Positions 1 through 8,563 are shown, counted from the stretch's first letter. The stretch: DNA of 64,000 nucleotides from Hungatella sp. (GCA_009712635.1 WASS01000014.1:62001-126000); one strand, 5' to 3'. The notes: generated by a model from the letters alone, not told the origin. Numbers and translations: made by a program.

Positions 1-385
1 GCTTTCCTACTCCATTTTGACAAAGTTCTGACCATATCAATATATTTACAATGGGCGAAATCCTTCTAAACACACTGTCTCCAACTTTTTTTCCATATAC
101 TTCTTTTGCTATATAACCTTCAATTGAATTAAAGGGTAATCCTTCATCACCTAATTTACACCCCATAGCATTACCTTTTAGAGCATTCCCCCCTTCTTGT
201 TCCAATAATTCAATTGCTTTTTCAAATACTTCCCATGAAAGGTAAGGGTCATTAGCCAAATTATTAACCAATACGCCACCGTCTGTCAACCTAACTATAA
301 AAGATCTGTTACCCTTCAATAATCTAATTTCCACTTCGCCGCCTTTTAGTAACAATTTTTCTTTTATTATATTTGTAATATTCAT
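1..385 (-). CDS. Hypothetical protein, N-terminal part (cut by window edge)
   Basis: An open frame runs from an ATG at 385 to the left edge without a stop, giving 128 residues. The start is chosen because GGGGAGGG lies just upstream; the ATG five bases earlier is followed at once by a stop. The visible part is soluble and mixed alpha/beta, has no signal peptide and carries no motif I recognise. Its coding is AT-rich, like the neighbouring acetyltransferase. I do not recognise the family and assign no function. Confidence 0.6.
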   Translation of the reverse strand, partial: MNITNIIKEKLLLKGGEVEIRLLKGNRSFIVRLTDGGVLVNNLANDPYLSWEVFEKAIELLEQEGGNALKGNAMGCKLGDEGLPFNSIEGYIAKEVYGKKVGDSVFRRISPIVNILIWSELCQNGVGK

Positions 386-566
386 AACATTTCCCTCCCC
401 TAATTATATTTTTTATACTATAACTTATCAATGATTCAGCGATAATTAAAGTAACAATCCTCCCTTTGATTATCTAACGGCTATACACCAACTTTATTAG
501 TCCTTAACAGGATATGTAGTCCTTCTTTTAATTCACATGGTGATAGCGAATTAAGATGCAATTATA

Positions 567-1052
567 TCAGCTTAATACTATATATTCCATATAACCAACT
601 GTAAATGGTGCACCATCATATTTTTTATATCCCATATTTGTAAAACCATTATCTTCGTACCACTTTCTTAGACGTTTATTGTCATCTATCATTCCCAACG
701 AAATTTTATTAGCACCCAGTTCTTTTGCCTTTTGTTTACAAAAAATAAGAAGTTCTTTACCGTAACCTTTTTTCCTAAATTCGGGAAGGATAATAATATC
801 ATCCAACTTACAAATGCCGTCACCGCACATTTTCATACCTATAAAACCAATAAGTTTATCATTATGAAAATACCCGAACATCAATGTACTGTCTTCAAAC
901 TCTGTCAACAGCTTTTCATACGTTATACTTGCACGACCTCTATCCGGGCAGTTTTCTTCCGTCAGGCCAAACTCAATCGCAACAGTTTCATAGCCTTGAT
1001 GAAATATTTTTAGACAATTAATCAAATCATCTTTATCAATAGACTTTATCAT
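567..1052 (-). CDS. GNAT-family N-acetyltransferase
   Basis: A 161-residue single-domain GNAT protein, the usual length for the family. The acetyl-CoA binding motif A is at about residues 88-101, with beta4 (DDIIILPEFRKKGYGKELL) leading into the R/Q-x-x-G-x-G/A-type loop RKKGYG. The C-terminal motif B region has KWYEDNGF, typical of GNATs acting on small molecules or peptides. The enzyme would move an acetyl group from acetyl-CoA to an amine; the substrate cannot be told. It is transcribed alone, away from the ribosomal operon behind it. Confidence 0.85.
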   Translation of the reverse strand: MIKSIDKDDLINCLKIFHQGYETVAIEFGLTEENCPDRGRASITYEKLLTEFEDSTLMFGYFHNDKLIGFIGMKMCGDGICKLDDIIILPEFRKKGYGKELLIFCKQKAKELGANKISLGMIDDNKRLRKWYEDNGFTNMGYKKYDGAPFTVGYMEYIVLS

Positions 1053-1091
1053 ACTGCACCTCCGATTACATAAATTTCCATTTTCACTTTC

Positions 1092-1175
1092 TTAAACGAT
1101 GGTGATAGTAATAAAACCTGATTTTTGATTATTTTTTAAAGTTTCATAATTGCAATAATGATATATAATCGCCAT
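1092..1175 (-). CDS. Possible small ORF, DUF2971-like N-terminal remnant
   Basis: A 27-codon reading frame begins at ATG 1175 with AGGAG seven bases upstream. Its start (MAIIYHYCNYETLKN) resembles, from memory, the N-terminus of DUF2971 proteins (I/LYHYxxxETL), but the frame then ends after a few polar residues. It may be the decayed head of a longer gene or a chance frame. It lies between the rpsR terminator and the acetyltransferase, a stretch with no other gene. Confidence 0.25.
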   Translation of the reverse strand: MAIIYHYCNYETLKNNQKSGFITITIV

Positions 1176-1230
1176 AGTTTTACTCCTATCATTTATTAAT
1201 TACTATATAATATACCATAACAAAACTCAC

Positions 1231-1264
1231 AAAAAAAGACCCCACATTCTCATGTGAAGTCTTT
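1231..1264 (-). terminator. Rho-independent terminator of rpsF-ssb-rpsR
   Basis: On the minus strand an AAAGAC...GTCTTT outer stem and a CACAT/ATGTG inner stem close a 4-base loop, followed by a run of seven U. It lies about 115 bases beyond the rpsR stop. The rest of the 327-base gap between rpsR and the acetyltransferase holds only the small ORF at 1092-1175. Confidence 0.8.
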
Positions 1265-1379
1265 CTATATCACGAAACTCTCTTCCCAGCCAATATTCCA
1301 CTGAAAAAATCATCCCGATTTGAGTAAATTTCGAGTAAAACTCCTTTACCCTATCCGCAAACCCTTATAAAATAAGGAT

Positions 1380-1646
1380 TTACTCCATAGTGTAAGGCAT
1401 AAGAGCGATATGTCTAGCTCTCTTGATTGCAACAGTCAGTGCTCTCTGATGCTTAGCACAGTTGCCAGTGATACGTCTGGGAAGGATTTTTCCTCTTTCA
1501 GACACGTATCTTTTTAATTTATTTACATCTTTATAATCGATAACGCCATTCTTCTCGCCGCAGAATACGCATACTTTTTTTCTTCTGCGCATGCCGCCTC
1601 TTCTCATCTTAGCGCCATCAGCTTTATCATTCCTGTTAAATGCCAT
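1380..1646 (-). CDS. rpsR: 30S ribosomal protein bS18
   Basis: Ribosomal protein S18 of the small subunit platform, where it pairs with S6 and binds 16S rRNA. The 88-residue product has the basic N-terminus ([16 protein letters not shown]) and the conserved core [22 protein letters not shown]. It keeps two cysteines (CVFCG) from the zinc-binding form of S18; the pattern looks reduced but is common in clostridia. It is the last gene of the S6-SSB-S18 operon, 20 bases after ssb. Confidence 0.98.
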   Translation of the reverse strand: MAFNRNDKADGAKMRRGGMRRRKKVCVFCGEKNGVIDYKDVNKLKRYVSERGKILPRRITGNCAKHQRALTVAIKRARHIALMPYTME

Positions 1647-1666
1647 TGGTATACCTCCTGTTAGAT

Positions 1667-2119
1667 TTAGTTGAATGGAAGCCCTTCGTCTTCGACTCCA
1701 TCCGGGATATTCATAAATCCATCGCCGATTGCACTGGAGGGAGCTGGTCTGGAGGTTGGCTGATAGCCGCCGCCTTCGCCTGGAGCGCCGCCCTTGCTGT
1801 CTGCGAATTCCTGATCTTCTACAACGATATCTGTTGTATATACTTTTACGCCGTCTTTATTCGTATAACTTCCAGTCTGGATCCTTCCGGAAATCAGTAC
1901 TCTCATACCCTGACGGAAATACTTCTCTGCAAACTCACCTGCTTTGTCAAATGCTACGCAGTTGATAAAATCAGCGGTCTGCTCATTGCCGTCCTGACTT
2001 CTGCGGCTTCTGCGATCAACAGCAAGGGTATACCTTGCGATGGCCATAGCACGCTCGCCCTGGGAATATCTTACTTCTGGATCACGGGTCAATCTGCCCA
2101 TAAGGATTACTCTGTTCAT
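1667..2119 (-). CDS. ssb: Single-stranded DNA-binding protein
   Basis: A 150-residue SSB that coats single-stranded DNA in replication and repair. Residues 1-105 form the OB fold, opening with [18 protein letters not shown], the classical SSB start. A Gly/Pro-rich linker follows. The C-terminus is acidic (EDEGLPFN), the partner-binding tail, here with one extra Asn after the usual Pro-Phe. The position between rpsF and rpsR is the standard Firmicute arrangement and marks this as the housekeeping SSB rather than a phage or plasmid copy. Confidence 0.97.
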   Translation of the reverse strand: MNRVILMGRLTRDPEVRYSQGERAMAIARYTLAVDRRSRRSQDGNEQTADFINCVAFDKAGEFAEKYFRQGMRVLISGRIQTGSYTNKDGVKVYTTDIVVEDQEFADSKGGAPGEGGGYQPTSRPAPSSAIGDGFMNIPDGVEDEGLPFN

Positions 2120-2141
2120 ACGATCACGCTTTCTTTATCTA

Positions 2142-2429
2142 TTATGCTTCTTGTTTCACGCATAAGTATCTGATAACCGGCTCCATAATACGAACGTTTT
2201 CTTCTAATTCGTTCGGTGTATTGGACGCGCCATCAAATTTGATGAAGTAGTAGAATCCTTCTTTCATTTTCTGAATTTCGTAAGCTAATCTCTTCTTACC
2301 CCATTCATCAACGCCAGTTACAGTTCCGCCAAAACGAGTAATGTAACCATTAATCTTTTCCATGGCAGCTGCTCTCTCTTCATCTTCGAGCTTTGCGTTC
2401 AGAACAATCGTTAATTCATATTTGTTCAT
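2142..2429 (-). CDS. rpsF: 30S ribosomal protein bS6
   Basis: Ribosomal protein S6, partner of S18 on the small-subunit platform. The 95-residue product begins MNKYELTIVLNAKLEDEE and has the conserved WGKKRLAYEIQKMKEGFYYFIKF region of the family. It is the first gene of the operon, with AAGGAGG upstream of the ATG and a strong promoter at 2507-2535. Twenty-two bases separate it from ssb. Confidence 0.98.
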   Translation of the reverse strand: MNKYELTIVLNAKLEDEERAAAMEKINGYITRFGGTVTGVDEWGKKRLAYEIQKMKEGFYYFIKFDGASNTPNELEENVRIMEPVIRYLCVKQEA

Positions 2430-2506
2430 GCTTGTTTACCTCCTTGTGGTCTCTGGCCCCTGACTTCAGTTTCAGGAGCAAGGATTAATATATGTCACGG
2501 TACAGT

Positions 2507-2535
2507 ATTATACCGGAAATTTATGATAAAAGCAA
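2507..2535 (-). promoter_or_regulatory. Sigma-A promoter of rpsF-ssb-rpsR
   Basis: TTGCTT (-35, 2530-2535) and a perfect TATAAT (-10, 2507-2512) are 17 bases apart on the minus strand. Transcription would start near 2500, about 70 bases before rpsF. In Bacillus such leaders can bind S6:S18 for feedback control; I could not fold this leader to confirm that. Confidence 0.8.
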
Positions 2536-2580
2536 GTCCTTTTCCCACTTTCATCACTTTTTTCTTATATAATAGGGTTT

Positions 2581-2778
2581 TTATGATTTTGGCTGCCCAT
2601 CTTTTCCCTTTAATCCTCTGGTATTCTTCTCCACCAGCTTCCTGGGTACCATAATCTGATGGCCGCATCCCGTGCATTTTAAACGAAAATCAGCTCCAAC
2701 ACGCAGAATTTCCCATTCCTGGCTTCCGCATGGATGCTGCTTTTTTAATTTTACAACATCTCCAACTTCATAGATCAT
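2581..2778 (-). CDS. DUF951 zinc-ribbon-like protein
   Basis: A small DUF951 protein of 65 residues, a family of unknown function widespread in Firmicutes and often near rpsF or mechanosensitive channel genes. It shows the family core: YEVGDVVKLKKQHPCGS, then WEILRVGADFRLKCTGCG, and a basic tail. HPCG and CTGCG are candidate metal ligands. I prefer the ATG at 2778, preceded by AGGTG, because it matches the family length; a TTG at 2817 would add 13 residues without family support. Confidence 0.85.
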   Translation of the reverse strand: MIYEVGDVVKLKKQHPCGSQEWEILRVGADFRLKCTGCGHQIMVPRKLVEKNTRGLKGKDGQPKS

Positions 2779-2825
2779 ATCATACACCTGTCCCGTAGGT
2801 TTTATTTTCTCTTTCAAATAAGACG

Positions 2826-3815
2826 CTATTTTAAAATAATGTCAATTTCCTTCAGTTCCTGTTGGGTAAAAGACAAATTCTCCAGACATGCTGCATTATC
2901 TTCCAGCTGCTTTACGCTGCTGGCTCCTATTAGCACTGAGGTCACAGCCGGTTCCCTAAGAACCCAGGAAAGTGCCATCTGCGCCAGTGTCTGTCCCCTG
3001 TTTCCAGCCAGCTCATCAAGGCGTCTGATCTGCTCAAGCCGTTCCTCCGTCAGATAACGTCCCCCAATGGTGGTTCCCTTTCTGGCAGCCCTGGAATCTG
3101 CCGGAATACCCTTTAAATACCGGTTTGTCAAAGCTCCCTGTGCAAGAGGGCTGTAGCAGATGCAACCGGTTCCCTGTTCCAGCAAGGCTCCAAATAAACC
3201 ATCTTCCGCTCCCCGTTCCAGCATGTTGTATCTTGGCTGATCAATGAGACAAGGAACTCCCAAATCTCTTAACATGGAGATCGCTTTTACCGCTTCCTGC
3301 TCACCATAATTAGAAATTCCAGCATAAAGTGCTTTTCCCTGTTTTACTATATCTGCCAAAGCCCCCATGGTCTCCTCCAAAGGAGTTTCCGGGTCCGGCC
3401 TGTGATGATAGAATATATCCACATATTCAAGCCCCATGCGTTTTAAACTCTGATCCAGACTGGACATTAAATACTTTCTGGAACCCCAGTTTCCATAGGG
3501 GCCAGGCCACATATCGTATCCGGCTTTTGTAGAGATAATCAGCTCATCACGATAGGGAAGCAGATCACTCTTTAAAACTGTTCCAAAATTCTCTTCCGCT
3601 TTTCCAGGTGCAGGAAATCCGTAATTATTAGCCAGGTCAAGATGGGTGATTCCCATATCAAATGCACTTAAAAGAATTTCTCTCTGTTCCGATACCGGTT
3701 TTTCCAGTCCAAAATTCTGCCATAATCCCAGAGATACCATGGGAAGCATGATTCCGCTTCTTCCGCAACGTTTGTACTTCATTGTGTCATATCTGTTTTC
3801 TGCTGCCTGATACAT
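2826..3815 (-). CDS. Aldo-keto reductase, YghZ/AKR14-like
   Basis: NADPH-dependent aldo-keto reductase of 329 residues, close in pattern to L-glyceraldehyde 3-phosphate reductases and potassium channel beta-subunit-like AKRs (opening RYDTMKYKRCGRSG). The catalytic tetrad is visible as D60, Y65 (LDLANNYG), K97 (STKAGYDMWPGPYG) and His at 137-138 (FYHHR). The start at 3815 has AAGGAGAG seven bases upstream and clears the sirtuin stop; a longer frame to 3866 would overlap that gene. It follows the sirtuin gene by 31 bases, so the two are probably cotranscribed. Confidence 0.9.
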   Translation of the reverse strand: MYQAAENRYDTMKYKRCGRSGIMLPMVSLGLWQNFGLEKPVSEQREILLSAFDMGITHLDLANNYGFPAPGKAEENFGTVLKSDLLPYRDELIISTKAGYDMWPGPYGNWGSRKYLMSSLDQSLKRMGLEYVDIFYHHRPDPETPLEETMGALADIVKQGKALYAGISNYGEQEAVKAISMLRDLGVPCLIDQPRYNMLERGAEDGLFGALLEQGTGCICYSPLAQGALTNRYLKGIPADSRAARKGTTIGGRYLTEERLEQIRRLDELAGNRGQTLAQMALSWVLREPAVTSVLIGASSVKQLEDNAACLENLSFTQQELKEIDIILK

Positions 3816-3846
3816 CGTTTTGCTCTCCTTCTTATCCTGAACCGCT

Positions 3847-4578
3847 TCAGACTCCCACTGCATCATGGAGCACTTCCCCGATGCTGCCGCTGATCACCAG
3901 ATTGGCTTTCTCATCCATTGGTGTAACGGTTTTGTTAATAAGCACCATTTTGCTGCCTCTGTAATAATCAATCAGTCCCGCCGCCGGATAGACAGTCAGC
4001 GAAGTCCCCCCTATGATGAGCATATCTGCCTGGGAGATGTAAGCGACTGACTTACTTAGCACGCCTTCATCCAGACTTTCCTCATATAAGACCACATCTG
4101 GTTTAATCAGCCCGCTGCATGTACACCTTGGAACTCCGTCCTCTCCCATGGAAGAAAGCATCTCTTCCAATGAAAAAAACTTCATACACCGGGCGCAATG
4201 ATTTCTCCTGACAGATCCATGAAGCTCCAGCACATTTATACTCCCTGCTGCCTGATGAAGACCGTCGATATTCTGAGTAATAACCGCCTTTAATTTCCCC
4301 ACCTCTTCCAGCTTTGCAAGAGCCAGATGAGCCGGATTGGGTTTTGCGTCCGGAAATAACATCTTATTTTTGTAAAAACGATAAAATTCCTTTGGTCTGG
4401 ACCGGTAAAAACTGTGACTGATGATAGTCTCCGGGGGATACTCATACTCCTGATGATACAGCCCGTCAACGCCTCTGAAATCGGGAATATTGCTTTCTGT
4501 TGATACCCCCGCTCCTCCAAAAAATACAATATTCTGGCTTTCCATGATCCAGTCCTTTAACAGACTTCGTTCATTCAT
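3847..4578 (-). CDS. cobB: NAD-dependent protein deacylase (Sir2 family)
   Basis: A 243-residue sirtuin that removes acyl groups from lysine using NAD+. The NAD-binding GAGVSTESNIPDFRG is at residues 22-36, TQNIDGLHQ at 101-109, and the catalytic His120 is in ELHGS. Four cysteines (C128, C131, C152, C154) form the zinc site. The usual Ser-Gly-Ile before PDFR is Ser-Asn-Ile here. Lacking the Ala-Tyr-Arg signature of SIRT5-type desuccinylases, it is more likely a deacetylase. The gene sits between an Eis-like acetyltransferase and an aldo-keto reductase on the same strand. Confidence 0.93.
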   Translation of the reverse strand: MNERSLLKDWIMESQNIVFFGGAGVSTESNIPDFRGVDGLYHQEYEYPPETIISHSFYRSRPKEFYRFYKNKMLFPDAKPNPAHLALAKLEEVGKLKAVITQNIDGLHQAAGSINVLELHGSVRRNHCARCMKFFSLEEMLSSMGEDGVPRCTCSGLIKPDVVLYEESLDEGVLSKSVAYISQADMLIIGGTSLTVYPAAGLIDYYRGSKMVLINKTVTPMDEKANLVISGSIGEVLHDAVGV

Positions 4579-4601
4579 CGACTTATCCCTCCAACATGCA
4601 G

Positions 4602-4625
4602 GGGCGGATTCAGCTGAACCCGCCC
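4602..4625 (-). other. Intercistronic GC-rich hairpin
   Basis: GGGCGG and CCGCCC enclose a near-palindromic TTCAGCTGAA centre between the Eis-like gene and the sirtuin gene. It lacks a U-run on the minus strand, so it reads better as an RNA processing or stability element than a terminator. Confidence 0.4.
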
Positions 4626-4649
4626 GTAACTGATTCTTATAATTAAAAA

Positions 4650-5699
4650 TCAGGTTATTTCATCGAAAAATACGCCCTTTAGAGGTCTTATCCGGTCTGC
4701 CATGGTTTGTCGGTTTTCCGGAACCTCAGGCTTTCCATAGCCGAAAAGCCAGGAAGTCAGTTCGCTGATCCCCATTACCAGATGAGGTTTTATCTTATTA
4801 TTATCTGACACCGGAGTCATTGAGGAACCATCTTTTGTAAGCTTCCAGCGAAAAACACCGTTGTTTTGACGTATAAAATCATCCTTAACTTCAATAAACA
4901 GCTCCATCTCACTGACAGGACAATCCTCTTTCAGTCTGATCACGGAGATAAACTGCTCCAGATGAATGATACGTCCCATTACAGCCGGTCTTACATTACC
5001 GACTTCCTTTACATAATCAGGAAGAGCAATCAGCTCCCTCTGGTTTTCTGCAAGTTCTCCGTAATAAGCCCAAACACCGGCAAGACGTTCTCTTTCATCT
5101 CTGGTGAAAAGAAGAATCATGTCTCCCCTGTCACTTCTTACTTCTCTGCATAAATTCCGGTAATACTCCTCATCTCTGTGAGCGTACACCTCATACTTTT
5201 TTTCCAGTTGGCGGCCAACAAACCTGGCGGCCTCCTTGCAGTCATCAGACCGTTCCATAAACGCACGGCGGCTTAGCCGGGTTCTTCCCTTTTCGTTCAG
5301 TTCCCGCTTTGGCAGATCACAGATATAGGTAAAATCAAAGGGATGGTAAATAGCAGGATCAACCGGAACCAAAAAGCAAAACTCCATCCGCTCCATATAC
5401 ATATCTGAAAAGCACCGGGCAAGCAGTCTTCTCATATAACCCTGATGACGAAAATCCGGATCAGTCGCCACTCCGGCAATATAATCCACCTTCCATATGC
5501 GGTCTTTTACCACCACTTCATAGGGATTGCGATGGAGCATCGCAGCAGGCTTTTCTCCGCTCCATGCAGTTAAAATCTTATTCTTTCGGACTCTGTCCGA
5601 ATAATAATAATCCAGAAAGCTCTTGGAATCCTCGGAGAAAACTTTTTCCCATAACGCCCGGCTTTCACTTTTTTCTTCCTGCTTCAAATACCGTACCAT
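4650..5699 (-). CDS. Eis-like GNAT acetyltransferase with SCP2-type C-terminal domain
   Basis: A 349-residue protein with the layout of the Eis family: an N-terminal GNAT domain (motif A around residues 75-95, VATDPDFRHQGYMRRLL), a second degenerate GNAT-like middle part, and a C-terminal sterol-carrier-like domain from about residue 250. Eis enzymes acetylate amines such as aminoglycosides in mycobacteria; clostridial members have no established substrate. The start codon follows the DUF2156 stop by three bases, so translation is probably coupled. Confidence 0.8.
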   Translation of the reverse strand: MVRYLKQEEKSESRALWEKVFSEDSKSFLDYYYSDRVRKNKILTAWSGEKPAAMLHRNPYEVVVKDRIWKVDYIAGVATDPDFRHQGYMRRLLARCFSDMYMERMEFCFLVPVDPAIYHPFDFTYICDLPKRELNEKGRTRLSRRAFMERSDDCKEAARFVGRQLEKKYEVYAHRDEEYYRNLCREVRSDRGDMILLFTRDERERLAGVWAYYGELAENQRELIALPDYVKEVGNVRPAVMGRIIHLEQFISVIRLKEDCPVSEMELFIEVKDDFIRQNNGVFRWKLTKDGSSMTPVSDNNKIKPHLVMGISELTSWLFGYGKPEVPENRQTMADRIRPLKGVFFDEIT

Positions 5700-5702
5700 A
5701 GT

Positions 5703-6623
5703 TTAGAAACCCTTCTGTACCACTGAGTATTTTCTTGCAAAATCAACGGGATAATAAGACATCTTCGCTTTTCTTAAGCCTTCCATTCCCACATCATCTT
5801 CCCGGTTCACCAAAATCAATTCTTCCGGATATGCATGGGTGATAAACTGCTGGTTAATAAACTGGTAAAGACCTTTAATATTCGGATCGGCCTTCTCAAT
5901 ATGAATCACTGCCATTTTTTCAAAGGAGTTGTAACTGCCTATGGTAAATGCCTTTAACATTCCGTCTATAAAAACTCCTGCCATTCTTACATTTAAAAAA
6001 GAACAGTTTTTTAATATGCTGTGAATTCCCATCACTTCATAATCCAGCTGACGGGTAAACTCTGCAGCCTCAACCTTGTTCTCCCACCACTCATTTAAGA
6101 ATTCCACCACGCTGTCCCTGTCTGAACAGCATAGGGTCCGGTACTCATATCTTCCCTCATATTCTTTCAAAAAAGAGTTTAAATGATTCTTCTTTTTGTG
6201 AAGCTTCTTTCCGGAAAGTGTCCTTAATGATTGAGCGTCATAGAGATAATCCTTTAAATCTTCTACCTCTTTCACTTCAAACTGATCGGGATCCAGCTTT
6301 AAATACTCAATCGCCGCCTCATCTGCCAGAGAGATTCGAAGAGGCTTTTTTAAAACCTCATTAAAGTATTCTTTCATTTCATTGAAATAGTATGAAAGAT
6401 CTTCTTCCCTGCACATAGGCATCGCGGTAAAGGGCTGGCCATCCTTTTCCATCAAAAACTGCAATGCTTTATTGTCACTGATTGCGTACTTCACATGGTA
6501 GTATTCTCTCCAGATAAAACAATCCAGATATACACTATCACAGGTCTTATTTGGCCGCAGGGCATAAAATGGAGTTATCTTTTCAACATCACTTGCCTCA
6601 ATTGGCTTAAATTGTAAATTCAT
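5703..6623 (-). CDS. DUF2156 protein (GNAT-like, lysyltransferase C-terminal domain family)
   Basis: A 306-residue cytosolic protein of the DUF2156 family, related to the catalytic domain of phosphatidylglycerol lysyltransferase (MprF) but without its membrane part. Typical features are the basic LHKKKNHLNSFLKEY at about 158-172 and the acidic IEKADPNIKGLYQFINQQF near 245-263, both matching the tandem GNAT fold. Members in clostridia are free-standing and of unknown substrate; an aminoacyl-tRNA-dependent or acyl transfer is possible. It is followed directly by the Eis-like gene, making a pair of GNAT-fold enzymes. Confidence 0.8.
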   Translation of the reverse strand: MNLQFKPIEASDVEKITPFYALRPNKTCDSVYLDCFIWREYYHVKYAISDNKALQFLMEKDGQPFTAMPMCREEDLSYYFNEMKEYFNEVLKKPLRISLADEAAIEYLKLDPDQFEVKEVEDLKDYLYDAQSLRTLSGKKLHKKKNHLNSFLKEYEGRYEYRTLCCSDRDSVVEFLNEWWENKVEAAEFTRQLDYEVMGIHSILKNCSFLNVRMAGVFIDGMLKAFTIGSYNSFEKMAVIHIEKADPNIKGLYQFINQQFITHAYPEELILVNREDDVGMEGLRKAKMSYYPVDFARKYSVVQKGF

Positions 6624-6647
6624 AATTATTCCCTTCTATTTTTATCA

Positions 6648-7052
6648 CTAGCTTTTCTTAATAAAATCAGTATTACACTTGGGACAATGAATCTTTATTT
6701 TTCCTTTTCCCCTTGGCACCCTGATTTTTTGTCCGCAGCCTGGGCACTTGTAAATGTGAAACTTAACGCTCTGCTGCAGCCGGAAACGCCATTTGCGGAA
6801 TGTTTCTACAATAGCAAAACAAAACCGCTCAAATTTCTGATTTTCATCAAAGCGTCTCCTGATATTTCTTGAAAACATACGGTAGTAGCTTACTAACAGG
6901 ACTGCCACTGCTATGAGATCCACCCAGGGACTTTTTATAAACAGACCTGCAACAAATAAAATAAATGCCGTCGCTGTTAAAAATTTCCCCAATTTATCAG
7001 CGCCATATCTTCCCGTCATAAATCTGATTAATTGATCTCTCATTTGATTCAT
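6648..7052 (-). CDS. Small membrane protein with C-terminal zinc ribbon
   Basis: A 134-residue protein with two transmembrane segments at about residues 23-40 and 42-60, then a basic, amphipathic cytosolic stretch and a zinc ribbon at the end (CPGC...CPKC, residues about 104-126). Zinc-ribbon tails of this kind are common in small clostridial membrane proteins and no function is known. It heads the minus-strand run that leads into DUF2156, the Eis-like gene and the sirtuin gene. Confidence 0.7.
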   Translation of the reverse strand: MNQMRDQLIRFMTGRYGADKLGKFLTATAFILFVAGLFIKSPWVDLIAVAVLLVSYYRMFSRNIRRRFDENQKFERFCFAIVETFRKWRFRLQQSVKFHIYKCPGCGQKIRVPRGKGKIKIHCPKCNTDFIKKS

Positions 7053-7145
7053 GCTGTATAATCGCCCCTTTTCTTTGCCTTAACTATAATAACCTATCCA
7101 GCCAAAGTCAATGTTATGAGCATATATTTCATAATCTTTTCAGAA

Positions 7146-8114
7146 TTAATCCCTGGACTTATCCCGGTACTGTTTCGGCGTCAGACCATAGCGTTCTTTA
7201 AAGATCCGGTGAAAATAGCTGCTGTTCTCATAACCGATTTCCTGTATAATTTCTTCCACTGATTTGCTGGATGAAGTAAGGCAGTTTGCTGCCCTGCAAA
7301 GACGGATCAGCTGTAAGCATTCTGTAAAAGTCATCTGATAGTACCGCTTAAACAGCCGGCTGACATAATAGGTCGGCTGCATGACTTTTAATGAAAATTC
7401 CTCTAAGGTGGCCGTGGAATAGTGATTTTCCAGATACTGATACGCTGTTAAGGCGATCTGTTCTTCATACTGTGTGGTATCATGGGATTCCACCTTATCG
7501 GCATCATGAAGCAGTTCCATTATTAACATGGACATGGTAGCCTGATTAATCTCCTGCCTGCACTTTTTTTCCACCATCAGAGACCAGATCATATTCTCCA
7601 ACAGGTTCCTTGCAGGCAAAATTTCCTGCAGGCGGAAATGGAGATAATCCGCCACCGAATGATTCTCAGATACTGCACCTGCAATAAAATGCCTTAAGAT
7701 CCCCCCGTCCTCTGTAATAAGAGATGGATGGGAGAAAAACTCCGGCTTCAGAAAAAAATGAATTGCAATATCATCTTCCCCTAAAGGCTCTATGGCATGA
7801 CTGGTACCCTCTCTTAGCAGAAGAAGATCACTGGTATCCAGTTTAATCCTTTCGGTCTTATTAATAATCTGAACAGCACTGCCACTGTACATATAAACAA
7901 ACTCTACATAATTATGACTATGGTCCGGAATAGCTATATGGCGGGGCTGACAGTAAAGCCCCATCATGCTGCCCTCTTCCATAATCAGATCCTTATCCAC
8001 TACACTGCTATCTAAATCTCTTATATAATATGTCAAAATTGAAGATGCATCCTTGATAATACCGTTTTTCTCTTCCGATGTCTTCCTCAAAAATTTCAGA
8101 AGTTCTTCATTCAT
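7146..8114 (-). CDS. AraC-family transcriptional regulator
   Basis: A 322-residue AraC/XylS regulator. Residues about 45-140 form a cupin-like sensor (PDHSHNYVEFVYMYSGS, then LLREGTSHAIEP), and the last 100 hold two helix-turn-helix motifs ending in the family signature (IGYENSSYFHRIFKERYGLTPKQYR). The start at 8114 is preferred because GGAGG lies five bases upstream; a TTG at 8126 would add four residues. No obvious operon partner is attached; the divergent HPr-like gene at 8302 is the nearest candidate target. Confidence 0.9.
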   Translation of the reverse strand: MNEELLKFLRKTSEEKNGIIKDASSILTYYIRDLDSSVVDKDLIMEEGSMMGLYCQPRHIAIPDHSHNYVEFVYMYSGSAVQIINKTERIKLDTSDLLLLREGTSHAIEPLGEDDIAIHFFLKPEFFSHPSLITEDGGILRHFIAGAVSENHSVADYLHFRLQEILPARNLLENMIWSLMVEKKCRQEINQATMSMLIMELLHDADKVESHDTTQYEEQIALTAYQYLENHYSTATLEEFSLKVMQPTYYVSRLFKRYYQMTFTECLQLIRLCRAANCLTSSSKSVEEIIQEIGYENSSYFHRIFKERYGLTPKQYRDKSRD

Positions 8115-8214
8115 ATTTTCCTCCAAACGGCAAACCCACTCGCTCTTCCCCCAATTAATTATATCACCAATATGACATTATTTGCAAGAAAAGACGGTTT
8201 TTATACAAATTTAG

Positions 8215-8256
8215 ACATAGCTTATTTATGAAACTGGTCCTATAATCTAGCTATGT
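8215..8256 (+). promoter_or_regulatory. Inverted repeat around the -10 of the HPr-like gene
   Basis: ACATAGCT (8215-8222) and AGCTATGT (8249-8256) are perfect 8-base arms. The -10 box TATAAT (8241-8246) lies between them; no good -35 is visible. The layout suggests an operator or activator site for the HPr-like gene, possibly for the divergent AraC protein. Confidence 0.45.
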
Positions 8257-8301
8257 ATTAATTTTTGTACAATCAATAAAATTTCTAAGAGGTATGACAT
8301 C

Positions 8302-8544
8302 ATGAAAAAGTATCCAGTACGTTTGGCTAGCATGGAAGACGCTGCCGCTTTTGTTAAAGCGACAAATCATTTTGAGTACGATATGGACATCTGCAAAGGA
8401 AGTATTGTTATCGACGCCAAATCTATTTTAGGAATCATGACCATCTGGTCTGATTGCGATCTTGAACTGATCATTTACAATAACAACCATGACGATGTTT
8501 TGGAATCGTTATCACCATTTCTGGTAAATCAAAAAACTGCATAA
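8302..8544 (+). CDS. HPr-like protein lacking the active-site histidine
   Basis: An 80-residue protein with the size and fold pattern of HPr, the phosphocarrier of the sugar PTS. The regulatory Ser46 region is kept as DAKSILGIM (Ser41 here). At the place of His15 the sequence is LASMEDAAAF, with Ser where HPr has the phosphorylatable His, so it cannot pass phosphate from EI to EII in the usual way. This recalls Bacillus Crh, which has Gln15 and acts only in CcpA-dependent catabolite control. It is monocistronic between AraC and the chemoreceptor. Confidence 0.75.
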   Translation: MKKYPVRLASMEDAAAFVKATNHFEYDMDICKGSIVIDAKSILGIMTIWSDCDLELIIYNNNHDDVLESLSPFLVNQKTA

Positions 8545-8563
8545 CCACTACATAAAAAAGCAA

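Noticed and set aside
1640-2173. A 177-codon plus-strand frame opposite ssb and rpsF
   Set aside because: It lies antisense to two certain genes, has no ribosome binding site and gives a sequence typical of mirrored coding.
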